Source of the DNA: Steroidobacter denitrificans
Lineage (GTDB): Bacteria > Pseudomonadota > Gammaproteobacteria > Steroidobacterales > Steroidobacteraceae
Direction of reading: 5' to 3'
Assembly: GCF_001579945.1 (NCBI RefSeq)
Contig: NZ_CP011971.1
Location: 1,700,001 to 1,764,000 of the forward strand
DNA: 64,000 bases
Shown here: in pieces, positions 9,266-18,564 of the stretch
Layout: each line of letters begins with the position of its first letter
Numbering within the stretch: the stretch's first letter is position 1
Notes under the pieces: model-generated
The model's input: the letters and a program-made list of their open reading frames with translations, nothing else
What the model was told of the DNA's origin: nothing
The model's database searches: none
Position numbers and translations under genes: made by a program

Positions 9266-10222
9266 TCAGGGTGTACCGGCGCTTCTGAGTATGGGGCGCA
9301 CCAGATTCGTGCCTTCGTTGCGGTACAACAGACTGTACAGCGTGTACCGGGTAGTTCCAATAGTGACCCAGAGGGTGGCGCGAAACCAGGCGCTTTTCTC
9401 GTCGATCGAGGCTTCCAGGGTTTCCTTCTGTCGCGCGTTCAGGCCGCTGAGGCGCTGCTGAAAGTCCCGTCTGTCCGGGAAGCAGCGCTGCTTGCGCATT
9501 TCCGCAGTGTTCTCGCGTGCGAGGGTATACTCCGTCTGTCCGTCGATCAATGCATCCAATACCTCGGGTGAGGCCGTGCATAGGTTGATTCGAGTGCCGA
9601 CGGGCAGCGCCGTTACGAACGGCTCCAGCCGCCGATAGCGCTCCGGCCCGAACCCGGCGATGGCCAGCAGTTCGCTCACCCGTGTGATGGGCATGTTAGC
9701 CGTGCGATAGGGCGGCGTCAGTCCGGTATAGGCCGAATCCTCCGCGCCGGCAGGAAAGCCCTCCTCGATGTCGGAGTCGATCCAATCGGCGATGATTGCC
9801 GCCCATTTTTCCTCGAGATCCAGCAGCTCCAGCAAACGGCTGAAACGCTCCAGCGCTGCCGTGTCGACCCGCAGCGTGCCATCCTGCAGTGTCACCAGAT
9901 TATTGAGATTGAAGCGTCCTTGCATATCCTCCAACTGTCCCTGGAATTCACCATCCTCGATCGGAATGGGCGGAATCGGTGTCGCCCATTCCTCGGTGAA
10001 GTCATCGGTTTTGCTTCGCTGCCCGTCGCGCTTGAGTACGTCGGCTGCCCAGGCCTCCCCGCCGAGTGCGATCTGTAAACCCTGATCCAGAGCAAAGGCG
10101 GTCGCCGTGCGCCGCTGGTCCAGGTATCCCTTGAAGCCGACGCTTACGGCCAGGATGGTCGCCAGCGCCACGATCAGCACGGCGGTGATGAGTGCGACCC
10201 CGCGCTGTCGGCTGCGCCTCAT
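9266..10222 (-). CDS. gspK: Type II secretion system minor pseudopilin K
   Basis: GspK (318 aa here) is the large minor pseudopilin that caps the pseudopilus tip together with GspI and GspJ. The N-terminus MRRSRQRGVALITAVLIVALA has the family's Gly before the hydrophobic helix and lacks the usual Glu at +5, as expected for GspK. The helix-hairpin-helix-like insert region (RVSELLAIAGFGPERYRRLEPFVTALP) is present. The start at 10222 overlaps the gspJ stop by 4 bases. A longer upstream extension of the frame overlaps gspJ and was discarded. Confidence 0.9.
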   Translation of the reverse strand: MRRSRQRGVALITAVLIVALATILAVSVGFKGYLDQRRTATAFALDQGLQIALGGEAWAADVLKRDGQRSKTDDFTEEWATPIPPIPIEDGEFQGQLEDMQGRFNLNNLVTLQDGTLRVDTAALERFSRLLELLDLEEKWAAIIADWIDSDIEEGFPAGAEDSAYTGLTPPYRTANMPITRVSELLAIAGFGPERYRRLEPFVTALPVGTRINLCTASPEVLDALIDGQTEYTLARENTAEMRKQRCFPDRRDFQQRLSGLNARQKETLEASIDEKSAWFRATLWVTIGTTRYTLYSLLYRNEGTNLVRPILRSAGTP

Positions 10223-10833
10223 CCCGGCACCTCGATCAGCCGGATGATCCGGCCCCAGTCCGCAAGCTCCAGGGTGATCTCCACGGCGATCGGCCGCAGG
10301 CGCGGCGCATCGGATGCGGAATAGCCCGCCGGCGGCCATTGGGCATGCCAGTTGCGATTGGCGTCCAGAAAGCGCAGCTTGAGTTCCTTCACCTGATCCA
10401 GGAGTACGACGCCGACCGGCTCGATCGCCAAGGTACGATCCAGCACCACCCAATATTCGCGGCGCAGCGTCTCGTCTTCGAGCTGATAGGCCACCCGTTG
10501 CAGGGTGGAGCGCGGTATACCGGCAGGGTTGCTCCAGCCGGCGCGGGTGAAATCCGCGATACGTGTCCCACCGCCCTCGGCACGCAAGGCTGGTTCGATG
10601 GCCTCGCCCAGAGGCTCACGCACCGGACGGGGTTCGAGCATGGAAAAATCCAGACTCAGGCGCTGCACGGCGCGCTGCACCGCGCGCGTGCGTGCGGCGC
10701 CGGCCTCGGCGATCCCGCTTTGCTTGACCAGTTCGTTGTAGCCGCTCAGCGCCAGCGTGCCCACGACCGTGAAGATCGCGACGGCAACGAGCACCTCCAG
10801 CAAGGTAAAACCGCTCGGGCACCGGCGCATCAT
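10219..10833 (-). CDS. gspJ: Type II secretion system minor pseudopilin J
   Basis: The 204-aa prepilin-like protein starts MMRRCPSGFTLLEVLVAVAIF. The prepilin peptidase site is Gly8/Phe9, with Glu13 at position +5 of the mature protein. GspJ forms the pseudopilus tip with GspI and GspK. It overlaps both neighbours by 4 bases. Confidence 0.9.
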   Translation of the reverse strand: MMRRCPSGFTLLEVLVAVAIFTVVGTLALSGYNELVKQSGIAEAGAARTRAVQRAVQRLSLDFSMLEPRPVREPLGEAIEPALRAEGGGTRIADFTRAGWSNPAGIPRSTLQRVAYQLEDETLRREYWVVLDRTLAIEPVGVVLLDQVKELKLRFLDANRNWHAQWPPAGYSASDAPRLRPIAVEITLELADWGRIIRLIEVPG

Positions 10834-11462
10834 TGTCCGTCCTGCGCCGGGTCCATGGGCGGCTCCACGGGATCTCCGGTCTGCGGCGACGGTACCTGCC
10901 CGGGCGCCGGCTCCTCGGCTTCATCCGCATCGAGGGCCAGTGCGTCCCGCCAGGAGACCAGCGTCGTTCCCGATGGCGCGATCGCCGTTCCGTAGAAGCC
11001 GATGACGGACGTCATGCGCACCGTCTCGCCGGCCTCGGCGAGCCGTACGCCGACATCGATCCGCCGGACGCTGTCCACCGGCGTCTGGGTGACTTCCATG
11101 GTCCAGCGCCAGCGCCGCCCGGCCATCTCCACCTCACCGGAGGTCTTGTCGATCTTCGGCGCGGTACGCTGCAGCCGGACTTCCGTCAACCGATTCAAGG
11201 CCACCCAATGGGCAATCGTCTTGTCGCGCAGATAGCTGCCATTGCCGGCGGTCTGGCCGACGGCCTGGATGACGCCCAGCATGCCCAGGGAAACGATGAT
11301 CAGTGCAGCCAGGACCTCGATGAGAGTGAAGGCGCGCTGGCGGTTTCCCGCCGGTGCGGACGCGGCTCGGCGGATAGTGCGGGAAAGGCGGGGAGTACGG
11401 TGCCAGAGGGTGTTCGGTCCGCCGCTTCGTACCGCATCATGATACGGCTTAGCGGCGCGCAT
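10830..11462 (-). CDS. gspI: Type II secretion system minor pseudopilin I
   Basis: The protein (up to 210 aa) has the pseudopilin segment FTLIEVLAALIIVSLGMLGV and a periplasmic domain, followed by an acidic Pro-rich tail (EEPAPGQVPSPQTGDP). The residue before Phe is Ala (NRQRA/FTLIE), whereas prepilin peptidases normally cut after Gly. The leader from the ATG at 11462 is 44 residues, long for the family, so a GTG further in may be the true start. It overlaps gspH by 14 bases. Confidence 0.86.
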   Translation of the reverse strand: MRAAKPYHDAVRSGGPNTLWHRTPRLSRTIRRAASAPAGNRQRAFTLIEVLAALIIVSLGMLGVIQAVGQTAGNGSYLRDKTIAHWVALNRLTEVRLQRTAPKIDKTSGEVEMAGRRWRWTMEVTQTPVDSVRRIDVGVRLAEAGETVRMTSVIGFYGTAIAPSGTTLVSWRDALALDADEAEEPAPGQVPSPQTGDPVEPPMDPAQDGQ

Positions 11463-12129
11463 CGGATACCACTCTCTGATCCTCGGCAGACCGGGACTCG
11501 CCGGGGCGGGTTGGGGTGGGGCGGGTGTGGGCGACCGGAATCCAGTCGCGCTGGGATTCCCGGCGCTCGATCCGCAGATCGTTGTCGGCCTGTGCCACGA
11601 AGCGCCACAGGGCTTCGGCGGCATCGCGCTCCAGGCGCAGTTCGAACGGCATGACTTCGCCGCTGGACAGCACCAGGATCTGGGGCGGCCATCGCTGATG
11701 TTCGTCCTTCCGGCCGCGATCGACGGGTGCGGGCTTCAGCACGATCTCGCGCGCATCCACCCATAGCCGGAAGCGCAGACCTTCCGGCAGACCGCGGGGC
11801 GCATACAAGCGATCGTCCGTGATGGGGATCCAGTCCGACTCGCGCGGCTCGTGGCGCAGGAATTCATATCCGGTGGCCGAGACGAACAAGCCGAGATCCA
11901 CGCCCTGCAGTTCGGCTTCCTCACGTATTTGCTGCAGCACTGCCCAGAAACGCCGGGTTTCGTCCTCGGCCTGACGATCGCGCCCCAGCACCCCGACCGC
12001 CAGGGTCGCGGCTGCCACGATCACACCGATGATGACCACGACGACCAGAATCTCCAGCAAGGTGAAGCCGCGGGAAAAACGCGGCGCCGTGGCGCCCGGC
12101 AGCCGCAGCCGGTTCACCGGGCGTATCAC
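11449..12129 (-). CDS. gspH: Type II secretion system pseudopilin H
   Basis: The product is about 226 aa with pseudopilin motif RGFTLLEILVVVVIIGVIVA (cleavage Gly21/Phe22) and a GspH domain. A GTG start at 12129 is preferred: a GAGG Shine-Dalgarno lies 8 bases upstream, and it leaves gspG (stop at 12164) unoverlapped. The ATG at 12195 would add 22 residues inside gspG. The C-terminal ~35 residues are Arg/Pro-rich and overlap the start of gspI. Confidence 0.85.
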   Translation of the reverse strand: MIRPVNRLRLPGATAPRFSRGFTLLEILVVVVIIGVIVAAATLAVGVLGRDRQAEDETRRFWAVLQQIREEAELQGVDLGLFVSATGYEFLRHEPRESDWIPITDDRLYAPRGLPEGLRFRLWVDAREIVLKPAPVDRGRKDEHQRWPPQILVLSSGEVMPFELRLERDAAEALWRFVAQADNDLRIERRESQRDWIPVAHTRPTPTRPGESRSAEDQRVVSDARR

Positions 12130-12163
12130 CGGGTCATCCTCACTGCCGCACGCTCCTTGCCCC

Positions 12164-12643
12164 TTATTGCGTCGCCCAATTACCCCGATCGGCATTGATT
12201 CCTTCGCCGCCTTCCTGAGCATCGGCGCCGAGGGTGTAAAGATCATATTCACCGCCGCGGCTACCGGGATTTGCATAGATATAGTCGTTTCCCCAGGGGT
12301 CCTGGCGCAGGCCTCCGCTGAGATAGCCGCCCTGTTTCCAGTTGCGCACCGTCGGATCGTTGGGCTGAGTCACCAACGCCTGCAAACCCTGCTCCGTGGT
12401 GGGATACTTGAAGTTGTCCATGCGGTATAGATTCAGGGCAGTCTCGAAGGCTTGGAGATCCTGCTTCACTTTCGCGATCTGCGCATCGTCGATGCGCCGC
12501 ATCACGTTCGGCGCGACCAGCGCTGCGAGGATTCCCAGGATGACCACGACGACCATGATTTCGATCAAGGTAAAACCTGCAGAACGGACGCCTGGGCGAC
12601 CGGTGCCCGAGCGGATCGGAAAGGCAGTGTGCGCACGAATCAT
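12164..12643 (-). CDS. gspG: Type II secretion system major pseudopilin G
   Basis: The 159-aa major pseudopilin forms the pseudopilus shaft. Visible features are the SAG/FTLIEIMVVVVILGIL site (Gly23/Phe24, Glu28), KYPTTEQGLQALV and the DPWGNDYIYANPG and YDLYTLGAD motifs that carry the calcium ligands of the family. The start ATG at 12643 gives a 23-residue leader. It is the first gene of the operon and is transcribed away from the rhombosortase gene, so its promoter must lie in 12644-12793. Confidence 0.92.
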   Translation of the reverse strand: MIRAHTAFPIRSGTGRPGVRSAGFTLIEIMVVVVILGILAALVAPNVMRRIDDAQIAKVKQDLQAFETALNLYRMDNFKYPTTEQGLQALVTQPNDPTVRNWKQGGYLSGGLRQDPWGNDYIYANPGSRGGEYDLYTLGADAQEGGEGINADRGNWATQ

Positions 12644-12793
12644 GTCAGCATTCCTGGGATCGAGATGGCGAGCCCCGCGCTCCCGCGCCGCGACTCGGAC
12701 GAAGGCTGCAGCGAAGGGGTGGCATCCATTGGCCTGCGCAGATCGGGCCCGGGCAGGTTCATGGGCGCGCCGGATCATAACAAAGCCCCATGC

Positions 12794-13453
12794 ATGATGA
12801 ATGAAGGTATCGCCCCATCTTCCCAGCGGCGCTTCACTGCTCCTGCCGGTATTCCGCCAGGCGCAAGCCGCCCCCGGCAGTCGGCCTGGCTGCTTGGACT
12901 GTTGTTCGTCATTCTGGTTCTACCGGCTTGGTGTGGCGAGGCAGGGCGAGCGGCGCTGCGCTACGAACGCGCCGCCGTTCTGACCGGCGACTACTGGCGT
13001 CTGCTGACGGCCCATCTGATTCATGGCGATGGGCGCCATCTGGCGCTCAACCTGACGGGCCTGGGGCTGCTGGCCATGCTGTTCCCCCGCGCATACAGCG
13101 CGCGCGAATGGGGTCTGATCATGCTGGCAAGCATGGCAGTCATAGATCTCGGCTTTGTCTTTTTGGAGCCACAGTTGCACTGGTATCTGGGTTTTTCCGG
13201 GATCCTGCATGGTGGATTGGCAGCCGGCGCACTGGCCTGGTGGCGCCAGGACTCCAGGGCATCGGCACTGGCATTGACCTTGATCCTGCTCTCCAAGCTG
13301 TTCTGGGAGCAGCTTGGCGGAGGACTTCCCTTGTCCGGAGACCTGCCGGTGGTCGTGGAGGCGCATTTGTATGGCGCGATCGGCGGTGGACTGGGCGCAA
13401 CACTTTTACGACTGCGCACGCAAGACTGGTGGTGCCAGTCGCGATCGTTATAA
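12794..13453 (+). CDS. rrtA: Rhombosortase (rhomboid-type GlyGly-CTERM processing protease)
   Basis: The 219-aa rhomboid-family membrane protease has several hydrophobic segments and both rhomboid hallmarks: HLIHGDGRHLALNLTGLGL (His and Asn of the second helix) and GFSGILHGG (serine motif GxSG with nearby His). The compact size fits rhombosortases, which cut proteins with a C-terminal GlyGly-CTERM signal after type II secretion. ATG 12794 is chosen; ATG 12797 is next to it. It lies divergent from the gsp operon and just before fabD. Assignment to rhombosortase rather than another rhomboid rests on size and gsp context. Confidence 0.75.
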   Translation: MMNEGIAPSSQRRFTAPAGIPPGASRPRQSAWLLGLLFVILVLPAWCGEAGRAALRYERAAVLTGDYWRLLTAHLIHGDGRHLALNLTGLGLLAMLFPRAYSAREWGLIMLASMAVIDLGFVFLEPQLHWYLGFSGILHGGLAAGALAWWRQDSRASALALTLILLSKLFWEQLGGGLPLSGDLPVVVEAHLYGAIGGGLGATLLRLRTQDWWCQSRSL

Positions 13454-13454
13454 T
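13449..13454 (+). promoter_or_regulatory. Candidate -10 element upstream of fabD
   Basis: A perfect TATAAT at 13449-13454 overlaps the end of the rhombosortase gene, 55 bases before the fabD start. No good -35 is present (CTGGTG at 17-base spacing), so it is either activator-dependent or fortuitous. Confidence 0.4.
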
Positions 13455-13509
13455 CGCGCGCCCTGTGCCATGCAGCCGGCCGGACAGCTCAGAGCCTGAT
13501 GAGAACAGA

Positions 13510-14457
13510 ATGACGCTTGCTTTCGTATTCCCTGGACAGGGTTCGCAATCCATCGGCATGCTGGCCAGCCTGGCAGCGGTGGAGCCGCTGGTGCAGGAAA
13601 CCTTTGCCGAAGCCTCCGAGGTGCTGGGCTACGATCTGTGGGCCCTGTGCCAACAGGGGCCGGCGGAACTGCTGGCCAGTACCGAGCGCACCCAGCCGGC
13701 CATGCTGGCCGCAGGCGTCGCGACTTGGCGGGCCTGGCGCAGGCATGGCGGTGCTCTCCCTGAGGCCATGGCTGGACACAGTCTGGGCGAATACACGGCG
13801 CTGGTGTGCTCAGGTGCCCTGGATTTCCGTACTGCCGTGGCGCTGGTGCAATTTCGCGGCTGGGCCATGCAGCAAGCCGTTCCGGCCGGGCAGGGCGCGA
13901 TCGCCGCGATCCTGGGGCTGGACGATGCGCAGGTGGAGGCGGCCTGTGCCGAGGCGGCGCAAGGCGAAGTGGTCCAGGCGGCGAATTTCAATGCACCCGG
14001 ACAGGTGGTGATTGCCGGAGCGAAGGCGGCCGTGGAGCGTGCCATCGAGGCGCTCAAGGCACGGGGCGCGAAGCGGGCCATCAAGCTGCCGGTCAGCGTA
14101 CCGGTGCATACCGCGCTGATGGAGCCGGCGGCGCAACAGCTTGCCGAACGGCTGCGTGACACGGACTTTGCGGCATCCGAGGTGCGGGACCTCTATACTG
14201 TCGACGTGCGTCGCCACGGCGACGCCAACAGTATCCGGCAGTCGCTGGTGGAGCAGGTGGTCAAGCCGGTGCGCTGGACCCAGACGATCCAGGCGATACT
14301 TGCCGCCGGCGCGCGGACCATCGTGGAATGCGGGCCGGGCAAGGTACTGACCGGATTGAACCGGCGCATCGACAAGAACAAGGAAATCGCCATGCTGGCA
14401 ATCGAGGATCCGGAATCGCTGCAGCAGGCGCTGGAAATGTGCAGGAGCAATGCATGA
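13510..14457 (+). CDS. fabD: Malonyl-CoA:ACP transacylase
   Basis: The 315-aa enzyme transfers malonyl from CoA to ACP to start fatty-acid elongation. It begins MTLAFVFPGQGSQSIGM, with active-site Ser91 in GHSLGEY and catalytic His200 in HTALMEP. It opens the fab operon here; the usual upstream rpmF, plsX and fabH are missing. Its stop overlaps the fabG start by 4 bases. Confidence 0.97.
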   Translation: MTLAFVFPGQGSQSIGMLASLAAVEPLVQETFAEASEVLGYDLWALCQQGPAELLASTERTQPAMLAAGVATWRAWRRHGGALPEAMAGHSLGEYTALVCSGALDFRTAVALVQFRGWAMQQAVPAGQGAIAAILGLDDAQVEAACAEAAQGEVVQAANFNAPGQVVIAGAKAAVERAIEALKARGAKRAIKLPVSVPVHTALMEPAAQQLAERLRDTDFAASEVRDLYTVDVRRHGDANSIRQSLVEQVVKPVRWTQTIQAILAAGARTIVECGPGKVLTGLNRRIDKNKEIAMLAIEDPESLQQALEMCRSNA

Positions 14458-15206
14458 GCGAGGCGGTCCTGGCTCAAGACATCGCGCTGGTCACCGGCGC
14501 TTCACGCGGCATCGGCCGTGAGATTGCCGCCGAACTGGCGCGCCGCGGTGCGGTTGTAATCGGTACCGCCACCAGCGAAGCCGGCGCGCAGGCCATCACC
14601 CAATGGCTCTCGGCGATGGGTGCGCGAGGCCGCGGATTGGTGTTGAATGTCACACAGTCGCAGTCGGTCGATACCCTGCTCAAGCAGATCGAAGGCGCGG
14701 AAGGCGCCCCCACCATCCTGGTCAACAATGCCGGCATCACGCGCGACAACTTGTTGTTGCGCATGAAGGACGAGGATTGGGATGAGCTCATCAATACGAA
14801 TCTGGCATCTGTTTTTCGTCTCTCCAAGGGTGTCCTGCGCGGCATGATGAAGGCGCGTCGCGGCCGCATCGTCAGTATTGCCTCCGTGGTCGGCGTCATG
14901 GGCAATGCCGGACAGACCAATTACGCCGCCGCCAAGGCAGGCATCATCGGTTTTTCGAAATCCCTGGCGCGCGAAGTCGGTTCACGCGGGATCACGGTCA
15001 ACGTGGTTGCCCCGGGCTTCATCGCCACCGACATGACGGCAAGCCTGCCGCCCGAACAGCAGGCGCAGTTGACCGGCCAGATCGCGCTGGGCCGCCTGGG
15101 TGCTCCCGCGGATATCGCACATGCCGTCGCATTTCTCGTTTCGCCGCAGGCCGGATATATCACCGGCGAAACCCTGCACGTCAACGGCGGCATGTACATG
15201 ATTTGA
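14454..15206 (+). CDS. fabG: 3-oxoacyl-ACP reductase
   Basis: The 250-aa classical short-chain dehydrogenase reduces 3-oxoacyl-ACP with NADPH. It has TGASRGIG, NNAG, the catalytic Ser region (SIASVVGVMG) and YAAAK. The end ITGETLHVNGGMYMI is typical of FabG. The ATG overlaps the fabD stop by 4 bases. The place between fabD and acpP makes the assignment secure. Confidence 0.96.
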   Translation: MSEAVLAQDIALVTGASRGIGREIAAELARRGAVVIGTATSEAGAQAITQWLSAMGARGRGLVLNVTQSQSVDTLLKQIEGAEGAPTILVNNAGITRDNLLLRMKDEDWDELINTNLASVFRLSKGVLRGMMKARRGRIVSIASVVGVMGNAGQTNYAAAKAGIIGFSKSLAREVGSRGITVNVVAPGFIATDMTASLPPEQQAQLTGQIALGRLGAPADIAHAVAFLVSPQAGYITGETLHVNGGMYMI

Positions 15207-15243
15207 TTCGAGCCGGTGTGAGCGAGCCAACTTCGCATATATG

Positions 15244-15272
15244 TTGGCCGTAACACATTGTTAACTTAGAAT
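15244..15272 (+). promoter_or_regulatory. Candidate sigma70 promoter for acpP
   Basis: TTGGCC (15244-15249) and TAGAAT (15267-15272) are spaced by exactly 17 bases in the 150-base gap between fabG and acpP. A separate promoter would explain the high abundance of ACP relative to FabG. Confidence 0.55.
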
Positions 15273-15356
15273 ACGCCCGCCGTGCGGTCCGCCCAACGAG
15301 TACGAGGGTCGGTCTTTGCGAAGGGTTCAGCAGCCTCACAGAGGACTTGTATACCA

Positions 15357-15599
15357 ATGAGCAGTATCGAACAGCAAGTTAAAGCCATCGTCGCCGAGCA
15401 GTTGGGGGTGAAGGAGGAAGAAGTCACCAACGATGCTTCCTTCGTCGATGACCTCGGCGCGGACTCGCTCGACACCGTCGAGCTGGTCATGGCGTTGGAG
15501 GAGGAGTTCGAGACCGAGATCCCCGACGAGGATGCGGAAAAGATCACCACCGTTCAGCAGGCGATCGATTACATCACCGAGCGTCGTAACCAGGCCTGA
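15357..15599 (+). CDS. acpP: Acyl carrier protein
   Basis: The 80-aa acidic protein carries growing acyl chains on a 4'-phosphopantetheine attached to Ser37 in the DSLDTVEL motif. It starts MSSIEQQVK with an AGAGGA Shine-Dalgarno 11 bases upstream. The length and sequence are typical of housekeeping ACP. Confidence 0.98.
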   Translation: MSSIEQQVKAIVAEQLGVKEEEVTNDASFVDDLGADSLDTVELVMALEEEFETEIPDEDAEKITTVQQAIDYITERRNQA

Positions 15600-15684
15600 G
15601 CGCCTGGAGGTTCCCGAGCGGCTCTGGGTTCATATCCAGGTTGTCGGGGACTGAAGTTCAGGGTCATAAGGGCGAAATCGGGCG

Positions 15685-15706
15685 GCTTCGGGGGTATCCC
15701 CGAAGC
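15685..15706 (+). terminator. Hairpin after acpP
   Basis: GCTTCGGGG and CCCCGAAGC form a perfect 9-bp stem with a GTAT loop in the 217-base gap between acpP and fabF. The following TGTTTC is only mildly T-rich, so it may attenuate or stabilise the acpP transcript rather than fully terminate. Confidence 0.6.
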
Positions 15707-15816
15707 TGTTTCGAGGCCTACCGGGCCGCGCGCTTTTTCCACCCGACATTGTCACCGGCCAGGGAAGGCGGGCTGACTTCTCGTCCGCCGTTCTCGCAGC
15801 TATCCGAGGTATTCGC

Positions 15817-17061
15817 TTGTCAAAGCGACGCGTCGTCATCACCGGTCTTGGCATCATCTCACCTGTCGGCAGCACGATCGATACGGCATGGGCGAACGTA
15901 CTCGAAGGCAAGAGCGGCATCGTGCCCATCACCCGCTTCGATGCCAGTGCATTCCCGGTGCGTTTCCACGGCGCAGTGACCGGTTTCGAGCCCGAGAAAT
16001 ATCTGCCGCCGAAAGAGCTGCGCAAAATGGATCCGTTCATGTATTACGGTTATGCGGCAGCCGCGGATGCCATCAGTGACTCCGGAATCGAGGTGACACC
16101 GGAAAATGCGGCACGCATCGGTGTTGCCATGGGCGCAGGCATCGGCGGTCTGGATACCATCGAACATAGCTACGAAAAATATATCGAGACCCGCAGCCCG
16201 AAGAAAATATCTCCGTTTTTCGTGCCGAGCAGCATCATCAACATGATCTCCGGTCACATCTCGATCAATTACAAGCTCACCGGGCCGAATCTCGCTACCG
16301 TGACGGCCTGCACGACCTCCACACATGCGATCGGCCTGGCCATGCGGCTGATCCAGTACGGCGATGCGGACGTGATGATCGCCGGCGCCGGAGAAATGGC
16401 GACGACGCCGCTGGGCCTGGGCAGCTTCTGTCAGGCACGCGCTTTATCCATGCGCAACGAGGATCCGCAGCGCGCCAGCCGTCCCTGGGATCGCGATCGT
16501 GACGGCTTCGTACTATCGGATGGTGCCGGAGCGGTATTGCTCGAATCCTATGAACATGCCAAGGCGCGCGGCGCGAGAATCTATGCGGAGATCATCGGCT
16601 TCGGCATGAGCGGGGATGCGCATCACATCACTGCGCCGCCGGAAAACGGCGAAGGTGCGCGCCTGGCGATGGCGAATGCGATCAAGGACGCGCAGCTGAA
16701 TCCCCAGGACATCCAGTATGTGAACGCACATGCGACTTCGACGGAACTGGGTGATCTGGCCGAAACCATCGCCATGAAGCGCTGCTTCGGCGCGCACTCC
16801 GCGGACCTGGCGGTCAGTTCCACGAAATCCATGACGGGCCATCTGCTAGGCGCCGCCGGCGCGGTGGAAGCGATCTTTTCGATTCTGGCCATCCGCGATC
16901 AGGTGGTTCCGCCGACCATCAATCTGGACAATCCCAGCGAGGACTGTGATTTAGACTATGTACCGCAAACCGCACGGCCCATGCCGGTTCGGGCGGCATT
17001 ATCGAATTCCTTCGGTTTCGGCGGGACGAACGGCAGTCTGGTGTTCCGCGCGATCGACTGA
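15817..17061 (+). CDS. fabF: 3-oxoacyl-ACP synthase II
   Basis: The 414-aa condensing enzyme elongates acyl-ACP. It has the Cys-His-His triad of KAS II: Cys165 (TACTTSTHA), His305 (NAHATST) and His342 (GHLLGAAG). The start is TTG at 15817 with GAGG 7 bases upstream; no ATG fits the conserved [10 protein letters not shown] start. The rare start codon could limit translation relative to ACP. Confidence 0.96.
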   Translation: MSKRRVVITGLGIISPVGSTIDTAWANVLEGKSGIVPITRFDASAFPVRFHGAVTGFEPEKYLPPKELRKMDPFMYYGYAAAADAISDSGIEVTPENAARIGVAMGAGIGGLDTIEHSYEKYIETRSPKKISPFFVPSSIINMISGHISINYKLTGPNLATVTACTTSTHAIGLAMRLIQYGDADVMIAGAGEMATTPLGLGSFCQARALSMRNEDPQRASRPWDRDRDGFVLSDGAGAVLLESYEHAKARGARIYAEIIGFGMSGDAHHITAPPENGEGARLAMANAIKDAQLNPQDIQYVNAHATSTELGDLAETIAMKRCFGAHSADLAVSSTKSMTGHLLGAAGAVEAIFSILAIRDQVVPPTINLDNPSEDCDLDYVPQTARPMPVRAALSNSFGFGGTNGSLVFRAID

Positions 17062-17091
17062 CCTCGTACGCTGCCGCCTGGCCTGAGCGTC

Positions 17092-18564
17092 GTGGCTGCT
17101 CCCATCATCGAGGCGGTGATGCCGGATGCCGCCGAGCTGCTGGCTTTGCATGCACTCTGGCCGCACCGTTACCCGGCCTTGCTTGAAAGCGCAGCGCCGG
17201 GCGAACCGCTGGGCCGCTACGACATCCTGTTTGCCTGTCCGAGCGGACGCCTCAACCTGTCACAGGACGGACGGTTGGCATGGAGCGGCGGCGGCGGCCA
17301 TACGCTTACCGTTGATCGGACAATAAACACACTCCAGGCGCCTGCGTTCGGTACCTTTCTGCCGGCGCTGGACCGGTGGTGGCGCAGCAACCGGCCCGCC
17401 GTGCAGCCCGGAGCTCATGCGCCAGGCATGTCCGCGGCGGATCCATCGCCATCGTCGCTGCCGTTCACCGGCGGCTGGCTACTTTATCTGGGCTATGAAC
17501 TGGCCGGCCAGATCGAGCCGGGATCATATCCGCGTGCCGCCGCGGGGCCTGTCGCCCAGGCCATCCGCGTCCCGGCCGCGATCATCCATGAGCACGCCAC
17601 GCACAGAACCTGGATCGTAGCGGAGCAAAGCGCGGCCGGATGCGTATCCCGGATTCGCCGGGATCTCGCCTGCGTCACGCCGCTGCCGGCGCCGCCGCGC
17701 GCGCTGCTCGACGAGGACATCGAGGAGGATCCGCCCGAGCATTATTTGCGCATGGTGGAGCGCGCACTGGCATATATCGCCGCGGGAGAGATCTATCAGG
17801 CGAATCTGTCGCGCTGCTGGCGCGCGCGGCTGCGCGCGGGCACCGAAGCTCACCACGTATATCAGCGTCTGCGCCGGACGAATCCCGGACCCTTCAATGC
17901 GATTGCGATGATCGATGAAATGGCGGTGATCAGCTCCTCGCCGGAGCGGCTGGTGGAAGTGCGGGCCGGGCAGGTATCGACCCGGCCGATTGCCGGCACT
18001 CGGCCTCGCGGGCCGAATCCGGCGGCGGATACAGCGCTGCTGCGCGAACTGCGGGAACATCCCAAGGAACGCGCCGAACATATCATGTTGATCGACCTGG
18101 AGCGCAACGACCTGGGACGCATCTGTCAGCCCGGGACCGTGCGGGTGGACGAGTACATGAGCATCGAATCCTATACTCACGTGCACCACATCGTGTCCAA
18201 TGTCCGCGGCCGTCTGCGGGAAGACGTATCGCCGGGGGAAGTGCTGGCAGCGGTGTTTCCGGGCGGTACGATTACAGGTTGCCCCAAGGTGCGCTGCATG
18301 GAGATCATTGGTGAATTGGAGCAGCAGGCACGCGGCGCCTATACCGGATCGCTGGGTTACTTGAATCTGGATGGCAGCATGGACCTGAATATACTCATTC
18401 GCTCTTTGCAGCTGTACGGCGATACCGTATCGCTGCGGGCCGGCGCGGGTATCGTTGCCGATTCGATTCCCATGCGTGAACTGGAAGAGACTCGCGCCAA
18501 GGCGCACGGCGTATTGCGTGCGCTTGCAGAAGCACCGGACCTGCCGAGGAAGAGCGGTACATGA
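17092..18564 (+). CDS. pabB: Aminodeoxychorismate synthase component I
   Basis: The 490-aa enzyme makes 4-amino-4-deoxychorismate for folate. Signature regions are IYQANLSRCW, the PIAGTRPRG motif, EHIMLIDLERNDLG and GGTITGCPKVRCMEII. PIAGTRPRG separates PabB from TrpE. A GTG start at 17092 is used. The stop overlaps pabC by 4 bases, matching the pathway order. Confidence 0.93.
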   Translation: MAAPIIEAVMPDAAELLALHALWPHRYPALLESAAPGEPLGRYDILFACPSGRLNLSQDGRLAWSGGGGHTLTVDRTINTLQAPAFGTFLPALDRWWRSNRPAVQPGAHAPGMSAADPSPSSLPFTGGWLLYLGYELAGQIEPGSYPRAAAGPVAQAIRVPAAIIHEHATHRTWIVAEQSAAGCVSRIRRDLACVTPLPAPPRALLDEDIEEDPPEHYLRMVERALAYIAAGEIYQANLSRCWRARLRAGTEAHHVYQRLRRTNPGPFNAIAMIDEMAVISSSPERLVEVRAGQVSTRPIAGTRPRGPNPAADTALLRELREHPKERAEHIMLIDLERNDLGRICQPGTVRVDEYMSIESYTHVHHIVSNVRGRLREDVSPGEVLAAVFPGGTITGCPKVRCMEIIGELEQQARGAYTGSLGYLNLDGSMDLNILIRSLQLYGDTVSLRAGAGIVADSIPMRELEETRAKAHGVLRALAEAPDLPRKSGT

